Below are positions 44,054-54,657 of a DNA stretch of 64,000 nucleotides, piece after piece. This DNA is from Roseicyclus sp. (GTDB lineage Bacteria; Pseudomonadota; Alphaproteobacteria; Rhodobacterales; Rhodobacteraceae): the NCBI GenBank assembly GCA_018401965.1, contig JAGYJU010000020.1, forward strand, positions 1 through 64,000, written 5' to 3'. The position numbers and the translations under genes are program-made. Each line of letters starts with the position of its first letter. Position 1 is the first letter of the stretch. Below the pieces are notes generated by a model. That model ran no database searches. It had not been told where the DNA came from and saw only the letters and a list, made by a program, of their open reading frames with translations.

Positions 44054-44219
44054 GCGCGGGTCCGGTTCAGGGTCTGGCCGACTATCGACACCTGTCCAAC
44101 ACCTGTCAACTTGAGCTTACAGATCCCGGCAATCTTTCCCATTTGCCCCGGGGGGCATTGCATCCGGGTCAAGACACGGCCAATCCTTGCCCCTGGCACC
44201 AAACCCGCGGGGAGGGCGG

Positions 44220-47055
44220 ATGGCGCATCGCGAACCAAAGCTGGACCTGTCGCCCAAGGTCTCGGATGAAATCCGAAAGACCACATGCTACATGTGCGCC
44301 TGCCGCTGCGGCATCGACGTGCATCTCAAGGCGGGCCAGGTCGCCTATATCGAAGGCAACCGCGACCATCCGGTGAACAAGGGTGTTTTGTGTGCCAAGG
44401 GCAGCGCGGGCATCATGCAGGTGACCGCGCCGTCGCGCCTGCGCGCGCCCTTGCGCCGGGTGGGGCCGCGCGGCTCGGGCCAGTTCGAGGAAATCACCTG
44501 GGACGAGGCGCTGGCGACCGCAACCGGCTGGATGGCGCCGCTGCGCGCGACCGCCCCCGAAAAGCTGGCGTTTTTCACCGGGCGCGATCAATCGCAATCG
44601 CTGACAAGCTGGTGGGCACAGCAATTCGGCACACCCAATTATGCCGCCCATGGCGGGTTTTGTTCCGTCAACATGGCCGCCGCCGGGATCTACACCATGG
44701 GCGGGGCCTTCTGGGAATTCGGCCAGCCCGATTGGGATCGCACGAAACTGTTGCTGCTGTTCGGGGTCGCCGAAGACCATGACAGCAACCCGATCAAGAT
44801 GGGCCTGGGCCGGATCAAGGCGCGCGGCGCGCGGGTGATCGGCATCAACCCGATCCGCTCGGGCTACAACGCCGTCGCCGATGACTGGATCGGCATCACG
44901 CCGGGCACCGATGGCTTGTTGATCCTGTCGCTGATCCATTGCCTGCTGCGCGCGGGCAAGATCGATCTTGATTACCTTGCCCGGTTCACCAACGCGCCGG
45001 TGCTGGTGAACGAAGACGCGGCCTCGCCCGACCAGGGGCTGTTCCTGCGCGACGATCAGGGCAAGCCGCTGGTCATCGACCGCAAGACCGGGCAGCCCGT
45101 GGCCTTTGACACGCCGGGCATCACCCCCGACCTGGCACATGGCCATCGCCGCGCGGGCGTCACCCATCGCCCGGTGTTCCAGATCCTGGCAGACCGCTAC
45201 CTGTCCGACGATTACGCCCCCGAAACGGTCGCGGCGCGCTGCGGCATCGCGCCTGCGCGCATCCATGCGCTGGCCGCCGAACTGGCGCGCGTGGCCTTTG
45301 AGGACGCGATCGAGATCGCCCAACCCTGGACCGATTTTCGCGGGTTTCGCCATGACAAGATGGTGGGCCGCCCGGTGGCGATGCATGCGATGCGCGGCAT
45401 ATCGGCCCATTCGAACGGGTTTCAGACGGCGCGCGCCCTCCACCTGTTGCAGATCCTGCTCGGCACCGTCGAAACCCCCGGCGGTTTCCGCTTCAAGCCG
45501 CCCTATCCCAAACCGCCCGAGGCGCACCCCAAACCCCATGCGGCCGCCACCCCCGGCCAGCCGCTCAAGGGGCCGCACCTGGGCTACCCGATGGGGCCCG
45601 AAGACCTGGCGCTGACGCCCGATGGCCGACCCGCGCGGATCGACAAGGCCTTTACCTGGGAAAACCCGATGTCGGCCCATGGGCTGATGCATATGGTGAT
45701 TTCAAATGCCCATGCGGGGGATCCCTACAAGATCGACACGCTGTTCCTGTACATGGCCAACATGGCGTGGAATTCGTCGATGAGCACGGCGCGCGTGATC
45801 GAGATGCTCACCGACACCGATCCCGATACGGGCGAATACGTGATCCCGCGCATCATCTATTGCGATGCCTATAGTTCGGAAATGGTGGCCTATGCCGACC
45901 TGATCCTGCCCGATACGACCTATCTGGAACGCCATGATTGCATCAGCCTGCTGGACCGCCCAATATCAGAGGCGGATGCTGCCGCCGACGCGATCCGCTG
46001 GCCGGTGATCCCCCGACAGGCCCGGCCATGACGGCGTGCGCGGCTTTCAATCGGTGCTGATCGACCTGGGCGCGCGACTGGCCCTGCCCGGTTTCGTGAA
46101 CCCGGACGGCACGCCCGCCTATGCCGATTACGCCGATTACATCACCCGCCACGAACGCCGCCCCGGCATCGGCCCCCTGATGGGCTTTCGCGGCGATGGC
46201 GCCCAAACCGGGCGCGGTGCGCCGAACCCCGACCAGATCGCGCGCTATATCGAGAATGGCGGCTTTTTCACCCATCACATCCCGCAAGCGGCGCAATTCT
46301 ACAAACCCTGGAACACAGCCTACCAGGATTGGGCGGTGGATCTCGGGCTTTATGACAGCGCGCAACCCTACCTGTTCAACCTCTACCTTGAACCCTTGCG
46401 CAAGTTCCAACGCGCCGCCGAAGGCCATGGCCCGCACCAGCCCCCCGATCACCTGCGGGGCCGCATCCGCGCCACGATGGACCCGCTGCCGATCTGGTAT
46501 GAACCGTTCGAGCAGGGCGAAACCGATGCGGCGGTCTATCCGATCCACGCCCTGACCCAACGCCCGATGGCGATGTATCACAGCTGGGGAAGCCAGAATG
46601 CCTGGCTGCGCCAAATCCATGGCCATAACCCGCTGTACCTGCCCACCAAGCTTTGGGCCCAAAACAGTTTTGCCGAGGGCGATTGGGCCCGCGTCACCTC
46701 GCCCCATGGGGCGATCACGGTGCCGGTGGCGCATATGGCGGCGCTCAACCCCGACACGGTCTGGACATGGAATGCCATCGGCAAGCGCAAGGGGGCCTGG
46801 GCGCTCGACCCGGCCGCGCCGGAAGCGACCAGGGGTTTCCTGCTCAATCACCTGATCCACGAACTCTTGCCGCCCAAGGGCGATGGCCACCGCTGGGCCA
46901 ATTCCGACCCGATCACCGGGCAGGCGGCCTGGTTCGACCTTAAGGTCCGGATCGAGAAATGCGCCCCTCCCACACAGGCGCAACCGGCCCTGCCCGAAAT
47001 CGCCTCGCCCGTCGGGCGCGGCCCCAAAGACCTTGCCTGGAAAATCGGCACATGA
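44220..47055 (+). pseudogene. soeA: SoeA-like molybdopterin oxidoreductase (sulfite dehydrogenase), with a frameshift
   Basis: Catalytic subunit of a cytoplasmic, membrane-bound sulfite:quinone oxidoreductase in this family. The [4Fe-4S] motif CYMCACRCGI...CAKG and the Mo-pterin domains (FTGRDQSQS, GGFCSVNMAAAG, YHSWGSQNAWLRQ) are present. The frame ends at 46031 after PVIPRQARP, but the other frame continues as PDRPGHDGVRGFQSVLIDLG to 47055. Deleting one C of the run at 46010-46014 gives a 944-aa protein, the normal SoeA length. GGAGG precedes the start. The name rests on length, motif and soeB/soeC neighbours. Confidence 0.72.
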
Positions 47056-47065
47056 CCGGGCGCGT

Positions 47066-47120
47066 CTTCATCTTGGCCAGAAAACTCTCGGGGGAGCGCG
47101 AGGGGGCAGACAGCCCCCTC
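47066..47120 (+). repeat. 3'-end repeat, type B copy after soeA
   Basis: CTTCATCTTGGCCAGAAAAC, a G-run and a GAGGGGGC/GCCCCCTC stem. It begins 11 bases after the soeA stop in the same orientation and ends 57 bases before the hydrolase start. Confidence 0.8.
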
Positions 47121-47176
47121 GCCCCGGTCGCCCGCCCTGGCGGGCGAAACCCCGCACCCGCACCAAAGGCCCATCC

Positions 47177-48022
47177 ATGACCCCGCTTTCGACACGGCAC
47201 ACCCAAGGCTCCGACGGCACCGCCATCGCCTATGCCACCGCGGGCGACCCCGCCCATCCGCCCATCATGCTGATCCATGGCTGGGCGCAACAATTCACCT
47301 GCTGGCAGGCCTTGGCGGACCGGCTGGCGGACCGGTTCCATCTCGTGGCGCTCGACTTGCGCGGCCATGGCGCGTCGGGCAAACCCGATGACCCGGCCGC
47401 CTATACCGACACACGCCTCTGGGGCGATGACATCGCCGCCGTGATCGCCGCCGAGGGCTTGCAGCGCCCCACGCTGGTCGGCTGGTCCTATGGCAGCCGC
47501 GTCATCGCCGCGCATCTGGCCACCCATGGCGCCGCGCATCTGGCCGGGGTTGTGCTGGCGGGCGGCATCCTGGCGATCGGGGCCGCGCGCGAGGATTGGA
47601 TGGTCGGCGCGGCCTCGCCAGGGCTGGACCGTGACCTGTATACCGAGGATCTGCCGCGCCGGCTTGCGGCCACCGCCCGCTTTGTCGATGCCTGCACCGC
47701 CACCCCCTTGCCGCGCCAGACCTATGGCGCGCTGGTGGGGGCCAACATGCTGTGCCCGGCGCATGTGCGCCGCGCGCTCTTCGGGGCCGACATCGACCTG
47801 CGCCCGGTCTATGCCGCGATGACCTGTCCGGGCCTGGTGATCCATGGGCTTGCCGATGCCGTGGTCACGGCACAAACCGGACGGGCCGCCGCCGCCCTGA
47901 TGCGCCGGGGCCAATTCCTGGGCTATGATGGCATCGGCCACGCGCCCTTCCTGGAAGACCCCGACCGCTTTGCCACCGACCTGGCCGATTTCGTTTCGAC
48001 CCATCACCAAGGGACGCCATGA
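47177..48022 (+). CDS. Alpha/beta hydrolase
   Basis: 281 aa. LIHGWAQQF (oxyanion loop), nucleophile elbow VGWSYGSR (GxSxG) and the C-terminal His in YDGIGHAPFLEDP form a complete triad with an Asp near HGLADAVV. It lies between soeA and soeB, and its last codon overlaps the soeB start (ATGA), so it belongs to the soe transcript. Function there is unknown; BioH-like esterases are the nearest kind. Confidence 0.85.
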   Translation: MTPLSTRHTQGSDGTAIAYATAGDPAHPPIMLIHGWAQQFTCWQALADRLADRFHLVALDLRGHGASGKPDDPAAYTDTRLWGDDIAAVIAAEGLQRPTLVGWSYGSRVIAAHLATHGAAHLAGVVLAGGILAIGAAREDWMVGAASPGLDRDLYTEDLPRRLAATARFVDACTATPLPRQTYGALVGANMLCPAHVRRALFGADIDLRPVYAAMTCPGLVIHGLADAVVTAQTGRAAAALMRRGQFLGYDGIGHAPFLEDPDRFATDLADFVSTHHQGTP

Positions 48023-48765
48023 CCCGCCTGCCCGACCAGACCAGCCGCAAGCTAGGGCTTGTGATCGATCTTGACACCTGCGTGGGCTGTCATGCCTGCG
48101 TGATCGCCTGCAAGGGCTGGAACACGGAAAACTACGGCGCGCCCCTGTCGGATCAGGACGCCTACGGCGCAGATCCCGTGGGCACCTTTCTGAACAGGGT
48201 GCATTCCTACGAAATCACCCCCGAGGCCGGACCGGCGCAGCTTGTGCATTTCCCCAAATCCTGCCTGCATTGCGAAGATGCGCCCTGCGTCACCGTCTGC
48301 CCCACCGGGGCCAGCTACAAGCGCGCCGAAGACGGGATCGTCCTGGTCAACGAGACCGATTGCATCGGCTGTGGCCTATGTGCCTGGGCCTGCCCTTACG
48401 GCGCGCGGGAAATGGACAAGACGGCGGGGGTGATGAAGAAATGCACCCTTTGCGTCGACCGGATCTACAATGAAAACCTGCCCGAGCAAGACCGCGAACC
48501 GGCCTGCGTGCGGACCTGCCCGGCCGGCGCGCGGCATTTCGGGGACCTGGGCGATGCCGATAGCGCCGTCAGCCAATTGGTCGCTGCGCGCGGCGGGGTC
48601 GACCTGATGCCGGACATGGGCACCAAGCCGGTGAACAAGTATCTGCCGCCCCGCCCGAAAGACACCTGGGACCAGACCGATGTGCTGGCCCCGTTCCTCA
48701 CGCCCATAGCCGACAACCCGCAGGGGTTCCTGGGCTGGCTTGACCGCGCGCTGGATCGGCTCTGA
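48019..48765 (+). CDS. soeB: SoeB-like iron-sulfur electron-transfer subunit
   Basis: 248 aa, DmsB/NrfC type. Four Cys clusters hold [4Fe-4S] centres: CVGCHACVIACKGWN, CLHCEDAPCVTVCPTGA, CIGCGLCAWACPYGA and CTLCVDRIYN...CVRTCPAGA. It passes electrons from the molybdenum subunit to the membrane subunit. Overlaps the hydrolase by 4 bases and the membrane subunit by 1 base (TGATG). Confidence 0.82.
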   Translation: MTRLPDQTSRKLGLVIDLDTCVGCHACVIACKGWNTENYGAPLSDQDAYGADPVGTFLNRVHSYEITPEAGPAQLVHFPKSCLHCEDAPCVTVCPTGASYKRAEDGIVLVNETDCIGCGLCAWACPYGAREMDKTAGVMKKCTLCVDRIYNENLPEQDREPACVRTCPAGARHFGDLGDADSAVSQLVAARGGVDLMPDMGTKPVNKYLPPRPKDTWDQTDVLAPFLTPIADNPQGFLGWLDRALDRL

Positions 48766-49643
48766 TGCATCCCGCACCATCCGTCATCATCTTCACCACG
48801 CTGTCGGGCCTTGGCTTTGGGCTGATGATCTTTCTGGGGCTCGGGGAACCGGCGGTCACCGGCTGGACGGCTTTCTGGTTCTTCCTGATCGCCTATGCGC
48901 TGTCGGTGGGCGGGCTCTTGGCGTCAACGCTGCACCTTGGCCATCCCGAACGGGCGATCAAGGCCTTCAGCCAATGGCACACAAGCTGGCTGAGCCGCGA
49001 GGCCTGGGCGGCGGTGGCGGGTTTGTTGGTCATGGGGGTCTATGCGGCGCTGGCGGTGTTTTTCGGCCTTCGGGTCGCGGTGCTGGGATACCTGGGCGCG
49101 GGCCTGTCGCTGGTCACGGTGATCGCCACGTCGATGATCTATACCCAGTTGAAGACCGTGCCACGCTGGAACCAGGTTCTGACGCCGCTGCATTTCGTCT
49201 CTGCTTCGCTGGCGGGGGGCGCCTTGTTGGGCGGCCAGATCACCGCCGCCTCGGTGCTGTTTCTGGTGGCGGGGATCATCCAGCTGGGGCATTGGCGCGT
49301 GGGCGACAGCCGCTTTGCGGACGCAGGCCACACGATCGCCAGCGCCACCGGGCTGGGTCAGCCGGGCCGCATCCGCGCCTTCGAGGCGCCGCACACGGGC
49401 ACCAATTACCTGCTCAAGGAAATGGTGCATGTCGTGGCGCGCAAACACGCGGTCAAGCTGCGCGTGCTGGCCTTCGGGCTGGGCTATGCCCTGCCGCTCG
49501 TGTTGATCGTGATGCCGGGGGCCGGGCACATGCTGGGCGGGGTCGCGGTGATCAGCCACCTTTTGGGCCTCTTCGCGTCGCGCTGGCTGTTCTTTGCAGA
49601 GGCCGAACATGTCGTGGGCCTCTATTACGGGGCGCGCGGCTAG
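48765..49643 (+). CDS. soeC: SoeC-like membrane anchor subunit (DmsC/NrfD type)
   Basis: 292 aa with eight or so hydrophobic helices. HPAPSVIIFTTLSGLGFGLM at the N-terminus, STLHLGHPERAIKAFSQWHTSWLSREAW and the long helical stretch after it are typical of the DmsC anchor that carries electrons to the quinone pool. It is the last gene of the soe transcript. Confidence 0.82.
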   Translation: MHPAPSVIIFTTLSGLGFGLMIFLGLGEPAVTGWTAFWFFLIAYALSVGGLLASTLHLGHPERAIKAFSQWHTSWLSREAWAAVAGLLVMGVYAALAVFFGLRVAVLGYLGAGLSLVTVIATSMIYTQLKTVPRWNQVLTPLHFVSASLAGGALLGGQITAASVLFLVAGIIQLGHWRVGDSRFADAGHTIASATGLGQPGRIRAFEAPHTGTNYLLKEMVHVVARKHAVKLRVLAFGLGYALPLVLIVMPGAGHMLGGVAVISHLLGLFASRWLFFAEAEHVVGLYYGARG

Positions 49644-49673
49644 GCCCGCGCGCGCCCGCAGGTCACCGCCCGA

Positions 49674-50378
49674 TCACTGGGCGTCTTTCCACGCCTTGTA
49701 GCGCGCCTTGGTCTCGTCGTTCATCGGGTAAAGCCCCGGCAGGGGCACGCCGCGATCGACCTCGGTCATGATCCAGCCTTCCATGCGTTCCTGTTCGGGG
49801 GCTTCGGCCAGAACCTCGTCCAACAGGGCCGCCGGGATCAGAACCGCGCCATCGTCATCGACCACGATCACGTCATCGGGAAAGACCGCGACACCGCCGC
49901 AGGCGATGGGTTCCTGCCAGCCCACAAAGGTCAGCCCGGCAACCGATGGCGGCGCGGCAACACCCCGGCACCAGACCGGCAGGTTGGTCGACAACACACC
50001 GGCCGCGTCGCGCACCACGCCATCGGTGATCAGGGCGGCCACCTTGCGCTGCACCATGCGGTTGCACAGGATGTCGCCAAAGATGCCCGCATCGGTCACG
50101 CCCATCGCATCGGCCACGGCGATACAGCCTGCGGGCATCGCCTCGATCGCGGCGCGGGTGGAAATCGGCGCGCCCCAGCTTGCAGGCGTGGCAAGGTCTT
50201 CGCGCGCCGGCACAAAGCGCAGGGTAAAGGCGCGGCCCACAAGGCGCGGCTGGCCGGGCCGGATCGGGATCGTGCCGCGCAGCCAGACATTGCGCAGACC
50301 CTTCTTGAGCAAGATCGTCGTCAGCGTTGCCGTGGATACGCCCTTGAGCGTGTCAACGATGGTTGGGTCCAGTGTCAT
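49674..50378 (-). CDS. RraA-like / HMG-CHA aldolase family protein
   Basis: 234 aa. [24 protein letters not shown] carries the conserved GxxxA and GxxRD residues of the RraA/aldolase family, where these sites bind metal and a keto acid. The N-terminal [18 protein letters not shown] is typical of the longer members. The start has GGAGGAG before it; the longer open frame is not used. Either RNase E inhibition or retro-aldol cleavage of a sugar acid is possible, the latter more likely for this group. Confidence 0.75.
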   Translation of the reverse strand: MTLDPTIVDTLKGVSTATLTTILLKKGLRNVWLRGTIPIRPGQPRLVGRAFTLRFVPAREDLATPASWGAPISTRAAIEAMPAGCIAVADAMGVTDAGIFGDILCNRMVQRKVAALITDGVVRDAAGVLSTNLPVWCRGVAAPPSVAGLTFVGWQEPIACGGVAVFPDDVIVVDDDGAVLIPAALLDEVLAEAPEQERMEGWIMTEVDRGVPLPGLYPMNDETKARYKAWKDAQ

Positions 50379-50485
50379 GTCATCTCCTCCACAAAATGAC
50401 GGCAGGGCGCAGGGACAGGCACCGCGCCCCAGCAAGCAGGGCGCATCCGCATCGCGCCTTTGGGCGCTGCGCTATCGGGGGTAAT

Positions 50486-50562
50486 TGGTCGGAGCGAGAG
50501 GATTCGAACCTCCGACCCCCTGCTCCCGAAGCAGGTGCGCTACCAGGCTGCGCCACGCTCCG
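50486..50562 (-). tRNA. tRNA-Pro (CGG)
   Basis: 77 nt with encoded CCA. The acceptor stem CGGAGCG/CGCTCCG, anticodon arm CCTGC-TTCGGGA-GCAGG with anticodon CGG and the T arm GGAGGTTCGAATCCTC all fold. It lies between the RraA-like gene and the DMT transporter. Confidence 0.95.
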
Positions 50563-50619
50563 ACCATGGGGGGCGGCATAGCCAAGGGGCGGGCGCTTGG
50601 CAAGGGGCCATGCGCGACT

Positions 50620-51618
50620 TCACTCCTGGCCGTCATGCCGATCTTGCGAAGATTGCGGCCCCCGCAGGCTGCGCGGCAAAAGCGACGCGACCCGTGGCAC
50701 CGAGGGCGACCCGATCCGCGACCGCGTGCGCAACACCGGCGTGGTCGCCGAACGCCCGCCGCGATCTTCGCGGAACACGATATACAGGCCCGAAGCGACG
50801 ATCACCGCCGTGCCGATCATGGTCGCGGTTTCCAGCCCTTCGCCGAAAAACAGCGCGCCATAAAACGTCGCCCAGATGATCTGGGAATATTGCATCGGCG
50901 CGACGATGGCGGCGGGCGCCAGCCTGTAGGCCCCGATCAAAAGCGATGTGGCGATCAGCGCAAAGCCCGCGATCACCGCCAGCGCCAGCATGTCCTTGCC
51001 CGGCATCGGTTCATAGACGAAGGGAAGCGCCGCGCCCATCACCACGACATTGGCCATCATCGGGTACAAGATCAGCACGACAGAGCGTTCTTCCTGCCCG
51101 ATCTTGCGCATGATCACCGCGCCAAAGGCCCCGGTGATCGCGGCCACAAGCGCCGCAAGATGGCCCAATGTCAGGTCGGTGGCCCCCGGTTGCAGCACGA
51201 TCATCACGCCCGCCAGCCCCACAATCACCGCGCCACCGCGATGAATGCCAACCCGTTCGCCCAGCATCGGAATGGCGATCAGCGTGATCAACAGGGGCGT
51301 CGCGAACAAGATCGCATAGGTCTGCGCCAAGGGAAGCACCGAAAAGGCATAAAACGCCGTGCCCGCCGTGATCACCACAGACGCCGTGCGCAGCGCCGTC
51401 CACATCGGGTAGACGGGGCGCAAATTCGCCTCCTTCGCGTCACGCATCATCAGGAAGGTAACCATCGGAAAGCCGAACAACACGCTGAAGAACACGATCT
51501 GAAACGGCGAATACAACCCACCCAGGTACTTGATCAGCACGTCATGCGTTGCAAAGACACCGAAAGACGCCAAGGCCAGGGCAACGCCGCGCAGATTGGT
51601 CGCTTGTTCCGGGGACAT
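50620..51618 (-). CDS. DMT-superfamily (EamA) transporter
   Basis: 332 aa with ten predicted helices in two EamA repeats (about residues 10-135 and 148-275). LPLAQTYAILFATPLLI and APMQYSQIIWATFYGALFFGE are typical of metabolite exporters of this group. The C-terminal 55 residues are polar, Arg/Ser-rich and cytoplasmic. An ATG six bases after a possible GTG is preferred. Substrate unknown. Confidence 0.83.
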   Translation of the reverse strand: MSPEQATNLRGVALALASFGVFATHDVLIKYLGGLYSPFQIVFFSVLFGFPMVTFLMMRDAKEANLRPVYPMWTALRTASVVITAGTAFYAFSVLPLAQTYAILFATPLLITLIAIPMLGERVGIHRGGAVIVGLAGVMIVLQPGATDLTLGHLAALVAAITGAFGAVIMRKIGQEERSVVLILYPMMANVVVMGAALPFVYEPMPGKDMLALAVIAGFALIATSLLIGAYRLAPAAIVAPMQYSQIIWATFYGALFFGEGLETATMIGTAVIVASGLYIVFREDRGGRSATTPVLRTRSRIGSPSVPRVASLLPRSLRGPQSSQDRHDGQE

Positions 51619-51689
51619 GGCCACACCTTGTCGTCAGGGGCTTTTGTTAGCGATACCAGCCTGACACAACGGCGCAAGACCTGCGGGCG

Positions 51690-52433
51690 TTATTGGCGCA
51701 GCGCGGGCAATCCGACGCCTGCAGCTTCGAACCCGCCATCGACGGCCAGAACCTGCCCGGTGATATAGCTGGCCCGGTCGGAACACAGGAACATGATCGC
51801 CTCGGCGATTTCGCGTTCCGATCCGTAGCGGTTCAACGGAATGGCGTCATGATAGGCATCGATGATCGCCTGGCTATGGACTGCCATGGCCAGTTTCGTG
51901 CGCACCGGTCCGGGGCAGACGCAATTCGCGCGAATGCCGTATTCACCCAGTTCCACCGCCTGTTGCCGGGTCAGCTGGATCACCGCCGCCTTGGACGTGC
52001 CATAGGCCACCCGCAGCGTCGAGGCGCGCAACCCCGAGATCGAGGCGATGTTGACGATCGCCCCCCGCGCCTGTTTCAGCGCCGGGGTCACGGCCTGCGT
52101 CACCCGGAACACGCCGTCGAGATTCGTATCCATCACCGCGCGCCAGCGGTCAAAGCCGGTGTCTTCGATCGGGCCGAAATCAGCCACACCGGCGTTGTTG
52201 ACCAAGGCGGAAAGTCCCCCCGCCCCGGCCAGCATGTCGGCAAGACGCCCTACATCCTGCGCGACCGACACATCGGCCACGACGGGCACAGCGCCTGCCA
52301 CGCCCGCGGCGGCGATGGCCAATTCATCGCCGTCGCGGTCCAGCATCACCACGCGCCAACCATCCGATGCAAAGAGCTGCGCGGTGGCAAGGCCGATCCC
52401 GCGCGCCGCCCCGGTGACCAGCGCGGTTTTCAC
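51690..52433 (-). CDS. Short-chain dehydrogenase/reductase
   Basis: 247 aa. TGAARGIGLA, NNAGVADFG, the catalytic Ser of NIASISGLR and YGTSK (Tyr-x3-Lys) are all intact, and the C-terminus SYITGQVLAVDGGF is standard, so an active classical SDR. It starts 2 bases after the leuB stop, so it is cotranscribed with leuB. Confidence 0.87.
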   Translation of the reverse strand: MKTALVTGAARGIGLATAQLFASDGWRVVMLDRDGDELAIAAAGVAGAVPVVADVSVAQDVGRLADMLAGAGGLSALVNNAGVADFGPIEDTGFDRWRAVMDTNLDGVFRVTQAVTPALKQARGAIVNIASISGLRASTLRVAYGTSKAAVIQLTRQQAVELGEYGIRANCVCPGPVRTKLAMAVHSQAIIDAYHDAIPLNRYGSEREIAEAIMFLCSDRASYITGQVLAVDGGFEAAGVGLPALRQ

Positions 52434-52435
52434 GA

Positions 52436-53539
52436 TCAGACGCTCGCGGCGAGCTTGGCGACGATGGCGTCACCCATCGTGGCGGTCGACACCGGCGCGC
52501 CACCTTCCGGGCCCATCAGGTCTGCGGTGCGCACCCCATCGGCCAGAACCGCGTTGACGGCATGTTCCAGCCGCTCGGCCTCGGCGCCAAGGTCAAAGGA
52601 ATAGCGCAGCGCCATCGCGAAACTCAGGATGCAGGCGATGGGATTGGCGCGGCCCTGGCCGGCGATATCGGGGGCGGACCCGTGCACGGGTTCATAGAGC
52701 GCCTTGGGCCGTCCATTTTCCATCGGCGCGCCAAGGCTGGCCGAGGGCAACATGCCAAGCGACCCGGTCAACATCGCGGCCAGGTCCGACAACAGGTCGC
52801 CGAACAGGTTGTCGGTCACGATCACGTCGAACTGTTTCGGCCAGCGGGTCAGCTGCATCGCGCCCGCATCGGCATACATGTGCGACAGTTCCACATCGGG
52901 GTATTCGGCATCGTGGATTTCCTGCACCACGTCGCGCCACAGCACGCCCGATTCCATCACATTGGCCTTTTCCATCGAACAGACCTTGTTGCCGCGCTTG
53001 CGCGCCAACTCGAAGGCCGAGCGGGCAACACGGGCAATCTCGCTCTCCGTGTAACGCTGGGTGTTGATCCCCACGCGTTCATTGCCTTCCTTGAAGATGC
53101 CACGCGGCTCGCCGAAATAGACGCCGCTGGTCAATTCGCGGATGATCATGATGTCGAGGCCCGCGACCACGTCCTTTTTCAGCGACGAGAAATCGGCCAG
53201 CGCATCGAAACACTGCGCCGGGCGCAGGTTGGCATAAAGATCCATTTCCTTGCGCAGGCGCAGCAGCCCGCGCTCGGGCTTGACGCTGAAATCCAGCACA
53301 TCGTATTTCGGGCCGCCCACGGCACCCAGCAACACGGCGTCGACCTCTTGCGCCTTGGCCATGGTGGCATCGGTCAAGGGCGTGCCATGCGCGTCATAGG
53401 CGCAACCGCCCACCAGATCCTCGGACACGTCAAAGGAAATGCCGCGCGTGCCGAACCAGTCGATGACCTTGCGCACCTCGGCCATGACTTCGGGGCCGAT
53501 CCCGTCGCCGGGAAGGATCAGGAGTGAACGGTCGGTCAT
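52436..53539 (-). CDS. leuB: 3-isopropylmalate dehydrogenase
   Basis: Third step of leucine synthesis: oxidative decarboxylation of 3-isopropylmalate with NAD. 367 aa, full length. [14 protein letters not shown], the substrate-binding [15 protein letters not shown] and [11 protein letters not shown] are clear. The start [13 protein letters not shown] follows AGGGAC; the longer frame is not conserved. It lies downstream of leuD and two unrelated genes, and is followed at once by an SDR. Confidence 0.97.
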   Translation of the reverse strand: MTDRSLLILPGDGIGPEVMAEVRKVIDWFGTRGISFDVSEDLVGGCAYDAHGTPLTDATMAKAQEVDAVLLGAVGGPKYDVLDFSVKPERGLLRLRKEMDLYANLRPAQCFDALADFSSLKKDVVAGLDIMIIRELTSGVYFGEPRGIFKEGNERVGINTQRYTESEIARVARSAFELARKRGNKVCSMEKANVMESGVLWRDVVQEIHDAEYPDVELSHMYADAGAMQLTRWPKQFDVIVTDNLFGDLLSDLAAMLTGSLGMLPSASLGAPMENGRPKALYEPVHGSAPDIAGQGRANPIACILSFAMALRYSFDLGAEAERLEHAVNAVLADGVRTADLMGPEGGAPVSTATMGDAIVAKLAASV

Positions 53540-53616
53540 GGCGGAATGTCCCTTGGCTGGATTGGTCGCAACGGCGTAGCCAAGCCGCAGGGGGGCGTCA
53601 AGCAAGCCCGGCGCAT

Positions 53617-54657
53617 TCATTCCCCGCCAAAGGCCAGATCGACCCAGACCAACCGGTGATCCGACGCGGTGGCGACGGTTGTCGCGCTCAACGGGCCGCT
53701 GTCATCCTCGGGCCAGATCACCCCGGCCCCGGTCACCGCCAGACCGGCGGCGGGCAATATGTTATCCACCCGCAGATCGCCCGGCACCGGGTCGGGCCAA
53801 TCGACGGTTTGCGTGCCCCCACCGGGGCGGCGCGGTTCTGGGTCTTGCAGCCGCGGGTGATCGAGCAGCGCGCGCAGCGCATCCCGCCGCCCCTCGCCCC
53901 GGTCGGGGTCAAGGTTCAACGTGCCGATCACCGCATAGCGATCTGCCGCAAAAGGCGCGCCATCGGGGGCCCAACCCTCCAGATACAGCCGCCAGAACCG
54001 TAGCTCATCTGCATTGCGCCACCCGTTGCGATCCTCCGGCCCGTCAAAGACCGGGGTGTTCGCGTGCAACGTCAAAAGATGCAGCGCGCCATGCGGCGTT
54101 TCAACCGCCACATCCCAGGCGGCAACGGATGCCAGCCGCAGGATCGGCACAGCCGCAGGCGGCAAGACGCGCGGCGCGGCACTATCGGGCAGGTCGGCCC
54201 ATAAAAAGCGGGAAAAATCGCGCACCGGCCCGAATGGATATCTTGATAGCACGGCCAGTCCGCCTTGGCCGTTGAACCAGCCAAAACCCTGCGCATCGCG
54301 GGCCCGCCAGCTTGCGCCATCGCCATCCAGGTCGACACCGCTGGGCAGGCCCGTGTTGGGCTGCAGCGCCATGGCATGCGGGTAATCGGCACCTGCCGCC
54401 GCCAACAGCGCGGACAACTGTGCCAGTGCCACGCCACCCGCATCGTAATCCATGCCCTGCACCACCAGGATGTCGGCCCGCGCCGCCGCGATGACCGCCA
54501 CGCTGGCGGCGATCTGGGCATCGTCGCCGCGCAACATGTCCCGCAGCAACAGGCCCGGCCCCGCGCGTGTCAGATCGGTGTGAAACGTGGCGACCCGAAG
54601 CGGTTCGGCACAGGCCGGCCCCGCCGCCAACAAGGCCAGAACAAGGCCGGCGATCAC
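53617..54657 (-). CDS. Exported endonuclease/exonuclease/phosphatase family protein
   Basis: 346 aa from a GTG that overlaps the stop of the upstream gene (GTGA). The signal peptide reads [17 protein letters not shown]. The DNase I-like fold shows [17 protein letters not shown] and the C-terminal [10 protein letters not shown]. The usual catalytic Glu (LQE) is replaced: the segment reads VVQGMD. Activity may therefore differ. Gene spacing ties it to the membrane protein upstream. Confidence 0.78.
   Translation of the reverse strand: MIAGLVLALLAAGPACAEPLRVATFHTDLTRAGPGLLLRDMLRGDDAQIAASVAVIAAARADILVVQGMDYDAGGVALAQLSALLAAAGADYPHAMALQPNTGLPSGVDLDGDGASWRARDAQGFGWFNGQGGLAVLSRYPFGPVRDFSRFLWADLPDSAAPRVLPPAAVPILRLASVAAWDVAVETPHGALHLLTLHANTPVFDGPEDRNGWRNADELRFWRLYLEGWAPDGAPFAADRYAVIGTLNLDPDRGEGRRDALRALLDHPRLQDPEPRRPGGGTQTVDWPDPVPGDLRVDNILPAAGLAVTGAGVIWPEDDSGPLSATTVATASDHRLVWVDLAFGGE

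Noticed and set aside
46005..46035. Programmed frameshifting or two separate genes in soeA
   Set aside because: A run of five Cs explains a single-base indel, and the second half lacks a start with ribosome-binding site and is only the C-terminal part of the same enzyme.
50485..51768. Plus-strand open frame running across tRNA-Pro
   Set aside because: It reads through a tRNA gene and is antisense to a clear transporter.
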